A stretch of 62,369 nt of DNA from an uncultured Eubacterium sp. (GTDB taxonomy: Bacteria > Bacillota > Clostridia > Lachnospirales > Lachnospiraceae). The stretch is taken from positions 1-62,369 of the forward strand of contig CAJUBQ010000020.1 in the NCBI GenBank assembly GCA_910584595.1. The letters are read 5' to 3'. A program made the translations under genes and the position numbers. This document shows positions 25,993 through 33,975 of this stretch, piece after piece; within the stretch, counting starts at the first letter, position 1; the number at the start of each line of letters is the position of its first letter. The notes under the pieces were generated by a model, which was not told where the DNA came from, searched no databases, and saw only the letters and a list, made by a program, of their open reading frames with translations.

Positions 25993-26883
25993 TTATACCT
26001 GCTGTTCGGTATATTCTACGAAAATATCATTTAATGATGGTTCAAAAACTTTGATTTCATCTATATCATAAGTTTCCGCAAGCTGCCGCATCATCCGCTG
26101 CTTTGCTTCCGGCTTTGGAAGTGTAAGAAGCAGTGCGCCGTCCTCGCATTCCACACATGCATTGCCAAAAGCTGCTGCAATCTGCGTATTCTGTTCCGAA
26201 CGGACGACAAGCCTGTTGCGCGGATAATTATGCTTGATGTCATGCAAATCACCGGAGAGCGCCACTTTGCCACCGTTTAATATCGCTATCTGATCGCAAA
26301 ATTCCTCAATATAGCTCATCTGATGGCTGGAAAACAAAACTATTTTTCCTTTTGCAATTTCTTCTTTTACAACATCCTTAAGCAGCATTGCATTGACCGG
26401 ATCCAGTCCCGAAAACGGTTCATCCAGTATAATCACCTGTGGGTTATGCGCTAATGCTGTAATCAGCTGAATTTTCTGCTGGTTCCCTTTTGAAAGCGTA
26501 TCCAGCCGCTTATTGCGATGCTGCTGCATATCCAGACGCTTCAGCCAGTAATCTGCAGCCTGAACGGCGCTGCGCTGGTCCATCCCCTTTAGCTTTGCAA
26601 AATAGACTAACTGGTCTATAATTTTCTTTTTGGGATACAGACCGCGTTCTTCCGGAAGATAACCAAACTGCACATGCTGTCTGCTGATCTGTGCATTGGA
26701 AAACAAAATTTCTCCGCTGTCAGGCGGAAATACATCCATCAGAATACGGATAGAGGTCGTTTTTCCCGCACCGTTTCTGCCAAGCAGTCCAAAAGCTTTG
26801 CCGCCCTCAGCATGAAAAGAGATGCCCTTTAAGACTTCCTTTTCTCCAAAACTTTTTCGGACTTGTCTCATTTCAAGTTCCAT
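25993..26883 (-). CDS. ABC transporter ATP-binding protein (NatA-like)
   Basis: 296-residue ATPase for the permease encoded next. Walker A GRNGAGKTT, signature LSKGNQQKIQ, Walker B VIILDEPFSGLDPVN, H-loop LFSSHQM. The C-terminal ~80 residues are the extension typical of NatA/DrrA-like subunits, ending in FEPSLNDIFVEYT. An extended -10 promoter is found 44-52 bp upstream, so it may be transcribed independently of the sigma factor operon. Confidence 0.95.
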   Translation of the reverse strand: MELEMRQVRKSFGEKEVLKGISFHAEGGKAFGLLGRNGAGKTTSIRILMDVFPPDSGEILFSNAQISRQHVQFGYLPEERGLYPKKKIIDQLVYFAKLKGMDQRSAVQAADYWLKRLDMQQHRNKRLDTLSKGNQQKIQLITALAHNPQVIILDEPFSGLDPVNAMLLKDVVKEEIAKGKIVLFSSHQMSYIEEFCDQIAILNGGKVALSGDLHDIKHNYPRNRLVVRSEQNTQIAAAFGNACVECEDGALLLTLPKPEAKQRMMRQLAETYDIDEIKVFEPSLNDIFVEYTEQQV

Positions 26884-26926
26884 TCATTGTTGTCCTTTCA
26901 TTGTTGTGATACTTTGTTACCGTACT

Positions 26927-26935
26927 ATTATAACA
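26927..26935 (-). promoter_or_regulatory. Extended -10 promoter for the Nat-type exporter
   Basis: TGTTATAAT on the minus strand, a consensus TGnTATAAT extended -10 element with no good -35, 44 bp before the ATPase start. Confidence 0.5.
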
Positions 26936-26962
26936 GGACACCGTATAAAATGAAAGGAAAAA

Positions 26963-28045
26963 TTAACGGCTGCTCTTTTCCAACGGAAATGTCACCCTCC
27001 ATGTTCCATCTGTTTTCTTTCCTGTCGTCACAAAGGTACCATACAATCCGTAATCCTCCAGCTCTTGCGGTGTTATTTCGAACACCTCCTCCTTATAGTC
27101 TGTACGCTCATTCTGCTTCGAAGTCTCTGTAAAGGAAAAAGAGTAAATGCTTTCCACTTTTCTGCCTTTTTCATCCTGAAGCCAGAAATATCCATGATTA
27201 TCATTTTCCAGTGGGTTACTGAACGCTGTCTGAATATGCAGCTTTCCATCTATGTAGCCGATTCCTGTCAAAGTAATTCCGTCGATTGAAAATTCACGCA
27301 TTGGAGCAGCCGGTATAAGAGCTGTCATATCACCGCCCAGCTTTGCAAACCATGTTTCATCTGCAGAGCTTGCACCTATGCATGAAACGGTCTGCGTCCG
27401 AGTCGAATTGCATTTATCAACAATCTTTATTGGAATGAAAATATTTTCAAATGTTTTGTATCCGCTTATGAAAGTCCTGAGTGAGAATGTAATTTTATCA
27501 CCGCTAATATCCTGATTTCCCCACTGATCGATAGTAATTAAAAAGGTAGCTGTTTTTGTACGTTTATCATATCCAACAGGCTCACAATGGCATGTACTGT
27601 CAAACGGCCGGTTGATCTGGTAGCTGTCAAACAGATCCGTCGTTGCATCAATCCGGTCGCCTTCCAAATCCTGCAGCGTTATATAGATTTCTGCCGTATG
27701 ATCGTGTATATATGCCGATAGCACTTCCATTTTAATACCATGATCCACGTCCTCTTTCTGCACCGGCATAAAATACTGTGCTATTTCAGGCGATACCCGG
27801 TACATCATCTGGTATATGGAATCTGTAGATGATGCCAGCGCCGGCATTGCCAAATACAAACATATACTTACAGAAGCAAACGCTGCAGCATACTTCCATA
27901 CATAAGCTCCTCTGCGATTTTGTCTGCTTTGCTGTTTTTTCGCCTTTCTTATGGCGGAACGAATCAACGTTTCGTCTGGAACAATGTATGCATTTAATTT
28001 TTGATACTGCTCTTTCCATAATCTTTCATTTTCACCATTACACAT
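26963..28045 (-). CDS. DUF4179 protein, probable anti-sigma factor
   Basis: 360 residues. A cytoplasmic N-terminus (1-45) precedes one membrane segment (about 48-68, ending AMPALASS), and the remainder is extracytoplasmic with the DUF4179 region. This topology and the position directly after a sigma-70-family gene, overlapping it by 8 bp, fit a membrane anti-sigma factor that holds the sigma factor at the membrane until an external signal arrives. The ATG follows AAGGAGGAAGATT. The binding mode is inferred from context only. Confidence 0.85.
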   Translation of the reverse strand: MCNGENERLWKEQYQKLNAYIVPDETLIRSAIRKAKKQQSRQNRRGAYVWKYAAAFASVSICLYLAMPALASSTDSIYQMMYRVSPEIAQYFMPVQKEDVDHGIKMEVLSAYIHDHTAEIYITLQDLEGDRIDATTDLFDSYQINRPFDSTCHCEPVGYDKRTKTATFLITIDQWGNQDISGDKITFSLRTFISGYKTFENIFIPIKIVDKCNSTRTQTVSCIGASSADETWFAKLGGDMTALIPAAPMREFSIDGITLTGIGYIDGKLHIQTAFSNPLENDNHGYFWLQDEKGRKVESIYSFSFTETSKQNERTDYKEEVFEITPQELEDYGLYGTFVTTGKKTDGTWRVTFPLEKSSR

Positions 28046-28526
28046 AATCTTCCTCCTTCATAAATGCCCGAAGCATTGCTCTTGCCCTTGTAAGCTGTGT
28101 GCGCACCGTGGAATTTTTCCGGCCCAGCGCCAGACTGATTTCTTCCAGCGACAAATCTTCATAATAAAACAAATGAATGACCTGCCTGTATTTTGGCGGC
28201 AGTTTTTGCAGTTCTTCATACAGCTTAAGTTCCTCTCTTTCTAAAAACACAATGTCTTCGGATAGTCCCTGCACTTTTTTATGCCAAAAAGAATTCCACA
28301 GTTTATTCGAACAGTTCGCAGTTACCCGCAGCAGCCAGGCTTTTCGGTGTTCCTCACTTGTAAATGACGGATGCTTTTTCACATAGCGCAGAAACACTTC
28401 CTGAAAGATGTCATCCGCATCGTAGGTATTTCCGGTACGGGCAAATGCAAGCCGATATACCATATCTGCATAATGGCGGACAACCATTTCTATATCACCA
28501 TCCGTTTCCAATGACGGTTGTTGCAT
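28038..28526 (-). CDS. ECF-type RNA polymerase sigma factor
   Basis: About 162 residues with only regions 2 and 4, as in extracytoplasmic-function sigma factors. Region 2 shows DADDIFQEVFLRYVKK and AWLLRVTANCSNKLW; region 4 shows LPPKYRQVIHLFYYEDLS and the helix-turn-helix EEISLALGRKNSTVRTQLTRAR. I start at the ATG at 28526 because GAGGAG lies 9 bases upstream; upstream in-frame ATGs have no spaced site. It is translationally coupled to the DUF4179 gene. Confidence 0.93.
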   Translation of the reverse strand: MQQPSLETDGDIEMVVRHYADMVYRLAFARTGNTYDADDIFQEVFLRYVKKHPSFTSEEHRKAWLLRVTANCSNKLWNSFWHKKVQGLSEDIVFLEREELKLYEELQKLPPKYRQVIHLFYYEDLSLEEISLALGRKNSTVRTQLTRARAMLRAFMKEEDYV

Positions 28527-28616
28527 ATATTTCATCTCCTCGTATCTTAATATTATAAATAACACCCCTCACGATGCTGAAATGCTACAAATTTTTCTAA
28601 AAATATTTATGATCTA

Positions 28617-28644
28617 TTGACATTCCTATAAAATGTTGTATACT
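28617..28644 (+). promoter_or_regulatory. Promoter of the parA-like gene
   Basis: Consensus TTGACA, 16 bp, TATACT, followed by an AT-rich leader of about 55 bases. Confidence 0.75.
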
Positions 28645-28688
28645 TATATTAGTTTTACATTTTTATAAGTAATATGTAGAACTAATAT
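28641..28688 (+). promoter_or_regulatory. Nested inverted repeats at the parA promoter (candidate operator)
   Basis: TACTTATA (28641-28648) with TATAAGTA (28663-28670), and ATATTAGTT (28646-28654) with AACTAATAT (28680-28688). The first arm overlaps the -10 element, the place where an autorepressor would bind. Confidence 0.45.
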
Positions 28689-28706
28689 TTAATAAAGGAG
28701 ATTTAT

Positions 28707-29744
28707 ATGCCAATTAGTACAATTATAAACAGACAATATGCAATTGCAAATAATGAAGCAAATGCGATCGAATTACCAAAACAAAAAATATATGCAATGT
28801 GTAACCTGCGTGGAGGTATTGGAAAAACGACACTATCGTTTAATTTAAGCTATCTTGTAGACAACTTATTGGCGATTGACACTTGTCCGCAGGGAAATTT
28901 ATCCTACTTTTATGATAACAACTACTATGCAGGCCAGCAAACAAACGTAAAAGACATGTTACTGCCATATTTAGTGCCTGGATTAGGAAAAGCTACGAGA
29001 GTAGCTGCTTATATTGGAGCTACAAACCCTTATTTTTCAGAAAAAAACAATTTTTATATTCCATCATCAGAAGAATTGTATTTACTTCCATCTCAGTTAA
29101 TCACAGCAATTAACCAAACATCCGGCCTGCAGCAGCCTCAAAAAGAACAAGCGCTAAAAAGCATTTTATATTCTCTAAAAAAAGAGATTGAAAGAGAACT
29201 GTCAGAAAATAATTTAAATAAATGTCTGATAGATACTTCTCCTTTCTTTGCAGGTGCAACACAGCTTGCCTGGTATGCTGCTGATGCTCTGATCATTCCG
29301 GTAAGAACAGACCAGCAATCTATCAAATCTTTAGAATTGCTTATAAATACTTTAAGCAGCCCACAGAGTGAGTTTAGAAAATATTTGCCGGAAAATGATA
29401 TGAATGTTCCTAAAATACAAATGGTAGTGTTAACACACTGTGGATGGTCAACTGTAGCTGGAGCCAGAAATGAACCGAATCAGCAGACAAAAGTATACTT
29501 GAATAAAGTATACGATATTATATCAAAGCACCGGACATTGTTATCCACAAACAATCCAGAAAATCACTTATTTATGCTTGATGATTTTCTTGGTTCCGGC
29601 CGTATCTCATCGATTGAGTCCAAACCTATGGATTTACTTTCGGAAGGCGAAACAAAAGTAATTGACAGAGTAAGAGTCAGTGTAAATAAATCCGTAGATA
29701 AATGCAAAAATCAATTAAAATTCATAGCGGAACAACTATGGTAA
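28707..29744 (+). CDS. Orphan ParA/Soj-family ATPase
   Basis: 345 residues. The P-loop is LRGGIGKTT (34-42), the deviant Walker A of the ParA/MinD family except that the first, 'signature' lysine (KGGxGKT) is Arg35. The switch motif AIDTCPQGNLS (Asp58) is conserved, as is a third motif near LIDTSPF. About 20 extra residues precede the P-loop and a long C-terminal part follows. ParA proteins position plasmids, chromosomes or large protein complexes. No parB-like gene is next to it, and the neighbours are unrelated and on the other strand. It is AT-rich, with its own promoter, AAAGGAG site and terminator, which suggests acquisition as a cassette. Confidence 0.88.
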   Translation: MPISTIINRQYAIANNEANAIELPKQKIYAMCNLRGGIGKTTLSFNLSYLVDNLLAIDTCPQGNLSYFYDNNYYAGQQTNVKDMLLPYLVPGLGKATRVAAYIGATNPYFSEKNNFYIPSSEELYLLPSQLITAINQTSGLQQPQKEQALKSILYSLKKEIERELSENNLNKCLIDTSPFFAGATQLAWYAADALIIPVRTDQQSIKSLELLINTLSSPQSEFRKYLPENDMNVPKIQMVVLTHCGWSTVAGARNEPNQQTKVYLNKVYDIISKHRTLLSTNNPENHLFMLDDFLGSGRISSIESKPMDLLSEGETKVIDRVRVSVNKSVDKCKNQLKFIAEQLW

Positions 29745-29831
29745 ATAAATTCACACAAACGGATATATAGAATCCCTCTATATGTCCGTGATGATATTCT
29801 TATAACGCTGCTACCACAAATCCGTAAAATT

Positions 29832-29888
29832 AAAATGGCGAAATGTTTTCTTACATCATATAGAAATATGAAAACTTTCCGCCATTTT
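29832..29888. terminator. Long bidirectional terminator
   Basis: AAAATGGCG (29832-29840) pairs with CGCCATTTT (29880-29888), and the stem continues inward with GTTTTC / GAAAAC. It separates the convergent parA-like gene and the solute-binding protein gene; T-rich on the plus side. Confidence 0.75.
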
Positions 29889-29957
29889 TGTATTTATTCT
29901 GTTATATTATTCTGTCATTTTATCCTGTTATTTTCATTTTAATTATTTCCACTATTT

Positions 29958-31268
29958 TTATTTCAGACTCTCTTCCTGCAGCTTATCAAACTTTGCCATA
30001 CACGCATCCACTGAAGCGCCGTTCAAAAGTTCCCGCACGATCAGGCATGTATTTCCCCACTGCTCGACTTTCAGATTTGCATTTGCTCCAAGTACATAAA
30101 CTCCCTCATTGATTCTGTCATTCAGCGGTTTTAATGCTTCTTTACAATCCACTTCCAGATTTTTAGAAGGAGAAATCACCTGGTTTTTCTCCATATACAA
30201 CGAAAGCGCTTCATCAGAAATCATCTTATCTAAAACTTTCTTTGTATCTTCCAAATGCTCTGATTTTGCATTGATGCCATACCCTGTCATAGGCACTACC
30301 GGCATCGGCCCAAGATCCGTTGGAAAACCAATCACCTGCATATGAAAATCCACCTTGCCATAGGAAGATTCCGCATTAGCCGCACCCCAATACGCCATAA
30401 CAATCGGCGTTTTCTGAGCTTTAAAATCAGGCCCTTCCCCATCAATTGCCTCATACGTGTAAGCCGCTTTTGCATCAATATATCCTTTGTCAATCATCTC
30501 CTGCAAATATTCAAAACCAGGACGCATATAGTCACTCAGCTTTGCCTTGCCGCTGTTAATCGCTTCTATTTCTTCCTCCGTATTTCCGCCATTGTATAAA
30601 TCTGCAAATCCCTGTGACAATACAAAATTTTCCAGCCACCAGCGGTTTGCGCCAATCGGCGTTTCAAATCCATTTTCTTTAAAAACTCTGCAGCATTCCA
30701 AAAGTTCTTCCGGTTTTTCCGGCAATTCCAACTGGTATTTGTCAAATAAATCCTTATTTACAAACAGTCCATATGCAACAATTTCCTGCGGAATTGCCAC
30801 CAGCTTTCCATCTATCGTATTTGCCGTTTTTACTACTTCCCGCAGATTCTTTGCAGATTCCAGCCCGGATAAATCTGCCAGCGCTCCTTGCATGCCAAGC
30901 ATTTTAATGACGTCCGGATTTAACAGATAAAAATCATCCATACCGCTGTGCACACGATCGACACATACTTCATCATATGTTTTTTCCTGATAATCCTCCG
31001 CCGTATACGTATTAAAATCAACTGCAATTCCCAAAGCTTCTTCTGCCATTATAATTGTCTGTTCCTGTGCCGTACGCAGCGTATTCTCTGCATCCGCATC
31101 CGCTTTTCCCATTGGGCTAAACAAAGCAACAGACTTTTTTTCCTTTGTTTCATTATTTATCAGATTATCTCCCGGGTTTGGTTTTTCTTCCTTTCCGCAG
31201 GCTGAAACAGCGCATAAAAGAACTCCTGTTACTATCAGCACAGCCAGTTTTTTCATCTTCCCTGACAT
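29958..31268 (-). CDS. Extracellular solute-binding lipoprotein
   Basis: 436 residues. A basic N-terminus, a hydrophobic stretch and the lipobox AVSAC (Cys24) mark a lipoprotein held on the outside of the membrane. The mature part resembles family-1 sugar-binding proteins (VKTANTIDGKLVAIPQEIVAYGLFVNKDLFDKY, then WWLENFVLSQGF). No permease or ATPase gene adjoins it. Instead it follows two hybrid histidine kinases after 15 bp, so it may deliver a ligand to a kinase sensor rather than to a transporter. The ligand is unknown, possibly a sugar. Confidence 0.9.
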   Translation of the reverse strand: MSGKMKKLAVLIVTGVLLCAVSACGKEEKPNPGDNLINNETKEKKSVALFSPMGKADADAENTLRTAQEQTIIMAEEALGIAVDFNTYTAEDYQEKTYDEVCVDRVHSGMDDFYLLNPDVIKMLGMQGALADLSGLESAKNLREVVKTANTIDGKLVAIPQEIVAYGLFVNKDLFDKYQLELPEKPEELLECCRVFKENGFETPIGANRWWLENFVLSQGFADLYNGGNTEEEIEAINSGKAKLSDYMRPGFEYLQEMIDKGYIDAKAAYTYEAIDGEGPDFKAQKTPIVMAYWGAANAESSYGKVDFHMQVIGFPTDLGPMPVVPMTGYGINAKSEHLEDTKKVLDKMISDEALSLYMEKNQVISPSKNLEVDCKEALKPLNDRINEGVYVLGANANLKVEQWGNTCLIVRELLNGASVDACMAKFDKLQEESLK

Positions 31269-31283
31269 ATCATTCCCTTTCTT

Positions 31284-33866
31284 TTATAAATATTTACTCA
31301 AGGTGTTACGGATTACATCCATATCTACCGGCTTTGCTATATGGTCATCCATACCTGCATCTCTGGCGTCTTTCACATCCTCTGCAAAAGCATTTGCCGT
31401 CATGGCAATCACAGGTATTGTTTTTGCATCCTCACGGTCCAGTGCGCGGATCCGTCTCGTTGCTTCATACCCATTGAGTACCGGCATCTGCACATCCATC
31501 AAAACCGCATCAAAACGTCCGGGTTCTGCAGACTGAAAGCGTTCTACCGCCAGCTGACCATTTTCCGCCACTTCACCATCTGCTCCATCGATATGCAGCA
31601 GTTCAAGAAGAATTTCCGAATTAATCTCATTGTCTTCTGCTATGAGGAAATAACGGCCTTCCAGACTGTTTACCATTGTCTCTTTCTTTTGGGCCTGCTG
31701 TCTGCTGCCGCGCTTTGTTTGAATTTGTTGCATTTTTTCTTTTAATGCCGATACGAAAAACGGTTTAGCCAGGAATCCGTCAATCCCCGCCGCAACCGCC
31801 TCTTCCTCTATTTCTTCCCAGTCACAGGCTGTCAAAAACAGAATGGGCGTCTGCTGATGTATGACCGTCCGAATCTGCCTGGCTGTTTCAATACCGTCCA
31901 TTCCCGGCATTTTCCAGTCTAATAAAATAACATCATACGAGCTGTTCTGTTTCTGCATTTGTTTGACCTTTTCTACCGCTGCTTCTCCACCATACACAAA
32001 ATCTGTCTGCACACCAACATCTTTCATAAGCATTTCAATATTTCTGCACGTATCTTTATCATCATCTACCGCAAGAATGCGTACAATCCCGTTTTCCTGC
32101 CAAAACTGTTCTTCTGACGCATTATCAGGAATACGCAGTTCCAGCTCAGCGGTAAATTTCGTACCATGATCTACTTCACTGGCAACCTCTATCGTGCCAC
32201 CCATTAATTCAATAATATTTTTCGTAATCGCCATCCCAAGCCCGGTACCCTGCACTTTGTTTGTCGTACTGTTTTCCGCTCTGGTAAACGCGTCAAAAAT
32301 GACTTCCAAATACTCAGGAGTCATACCATATCCATTATCTTCTACCTCTATTCGAATATGTTCATACTGTCTGGAACGCTGTTCCAAGCCAATCAGACGC
32401 AGCCAGATCATCCCTCCCTCCTGCGTATACTTCACAGAATTAGACAACAGATTAATAAGCGCCTGATTCAGTCTGGTCTCATCCCCAATCAGACATTCAT
32501 GCCGGATTCCTGTCACGACAATATCAAATTTCTGTCCTTTTGCCTTTGCCATTGGCCGTATGATTGCATCTACCGAAGAAATCATACTGTTTAACGTAAA
32601 CTCTCCCAGAGAAAGCGCTACTTTCCCGCTCTCGATCTTGGAAACATCCAAAACATCATTAATCAGACTGAGCAGATGGCGGCCGGAAGACGTTATTTTT
32701 TTCGTATATTCCCGTACTTTTTCCGGATATTCCGCATCTTTTGCAAGCAAAATTGTAAACCCTAAAATCGCATTCATCGGCGTACGGATATCGTGCGACA
32801 TATTTGATAAAAACATTGTTTTTGACTTACTTGCAATCTGCGCTGCCAACAGCGCGTCCGTCAGCTGTTTGTTATGAATCTCCCGCTCTTTTTCCTGTTC
32901 TGCGTGTATACGGTTCTTAAGCCTTTGATTAAAATAATATAGCGTACAGCAAATCACAAACGCTGCAAGCGTCACAAAGATGACAATAAAAATATTCTGA
33001 TTAACCGCATCCCCTTCCTTTTGGATTTCAGCAACCGGTACATATCCGATCAGGTAGATAGATGCCTGATTGACAGCCCACATGTAAATAAGTGAATCTT
33101 TTCCAAGGACATCATGGTAAAACATCAGATCATTCCCGGCCTGAATCCCCGCTGCAATTTCTCTTTGAATTTTAGGTTCCATAATACGGTTTGCACGATA
33201 AAAATCCTGCAGATTCAAACTTCCCGCCTCTCTGTCGCCCACACCTTTTGGCTTTAACACAAACCGTTCACTCTTAGAATCCATAATATACAATAATGCA
33301 TTGCTGTTATAAAACTTATCGGGCAGCGCCTCGTCAAATGTATCATATATATATTCTACATATAATGTTGCCGTTTCCCTGCCCTCTTTGATAACAGGAC
33401 ATTTCATCGTATATGCCCACGTACCCATACCATTTACATATGCTTCGGATATTGGAAGTCCTTCCACCTGATTTCCCGCAGAAAAATCAAGACTGTCTTC
33501 CCGAAATTCCTCTCCTGTACTGGAAATTCCCTTTGACTCTCCTTTTGGTATGAGCGACAGCTTAACCATCGTCTTATTAATATGCTCCGAACGAATAAAT
33601 TCTTCCTGCTGGTCCATCAAAGCAATCTCATCCGCCAACATGCTCTGAAATTCAGCTTCCTTATTTAAGATTGCCTGTATCGTGCCTTTGAGCAATTCCA
33701 AATTCTCACTTAAATTTTCGATTGCCGCTTCTGACATCTGTTTAGAAATCGTTCTCTCTACCGAGTATACAACCCCTCCCAAAATACAAAAAACTAATAA
33801 TATTGTAATAATAAAACCCGTACTGCCACTAAATTTTTTATCTTCTCTCTCTTTTTTTAATACCAT
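31284..33866 (-). CDS. Membrane hybrid histidine kinase with two receiver domains
   Basis: 860 residues. TM1 (about 16-36) and TM2 (about 291-311) flank an extracellular Cache-like sensor. Then a HisKA domain with the phosphorylated His358 in FLSNMSHDIRTPMNA, an HATPase_c domain (N box NLLSNSVKY, G boxes EDNGYGM and GTGLGMAITK), and two receivers with Asp650 (ILLDWKMPGMDG) and Asp791 (VLMDVQMPVLNG), each with its conserved Thr and Lys. No output domain, so signal leaves by phosphotransfer or protein contact. Encoded between a second hybrid kinase and a binding lipoprotein. Confidence 0.95.
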   Translation of the reverse strand: MVLKKEREDKKFSGSTGFIITILLVFCILGGVVYSVERTISKQMSEAAIENLSENLELLKGTIQAILNKEAEFQSMLADEIALMDQQEEFIRSEHINKTMVKLSLIPKGESKGISSTGEEFREDSLDFSAGNQVEGLPISEAYVNGMGTWAYTMKCPVIKEGRETATLYVEYIYDTFDEALPDKFYNSNALLYIMDSKSERFVLKPKGVGDREAGSLNLQDFYRANRIMEPKIQREIAAGIQAGNDLMFYHDVLGKDSLIYMWAVNQASIYLIGYVPVAEIQKEGDAVNQNIFIVIFVTLAAFVICCTLYYFNQRLKNRIHAEQEKEREIHNKQLTDALLAAQIASKSKTMFLSNMSHDIRTPMNAILGFTILLAKDAEYPEKVREYTKKITSSGRHLLSLINDVLDVSKIESGKVALSLGEFTLNSMISSVDAIIRPMAKAKGQKFDIVVTGIRHECLIGDETRLNQALINLLSNSVKYTQEGGMIWLRLIGLEQRSRQYEHIRIEVEDNGYGMTPEYLEVIFDAFTRAENSTTNKVQGTGLGMAITKNIIELMGGTIEVASEVDHGTKFTAELELRIPDNASEEQFWQENGIVRILAVDDDKDTCRNIEMLMKDVGVQTDFVYGGEAAVEKVKQMQKQNSSYDVILLDWKMPGMDGIETARQIRTVIHQQTPILFLTACDWEEIEEEAVAAGIDGFLAKPFFVSALKEKMQQIQTKRGSRQQAQKKETMVNSLEGRYFLIAEDNEINSEILLELLHIDGADGEVAENGQLAVERFQSAEPGRFDAVLMDVQMPVLNGYEATRRIRALDREDAKTIPVIAMTANAFAEDVKDARDAGMDDHIAKPVDMDVIRNTLSKYL

Positions 33867-33975
33867 TTATTTCATACCTTTTTGACAAATAATCGACTCT
33901 ATCGGAACCTCTGCTTGGATACTGCCCGGATTTAATGTCCGGCTGCAGCCAGACGAAATGTTCTTATTACTATTA

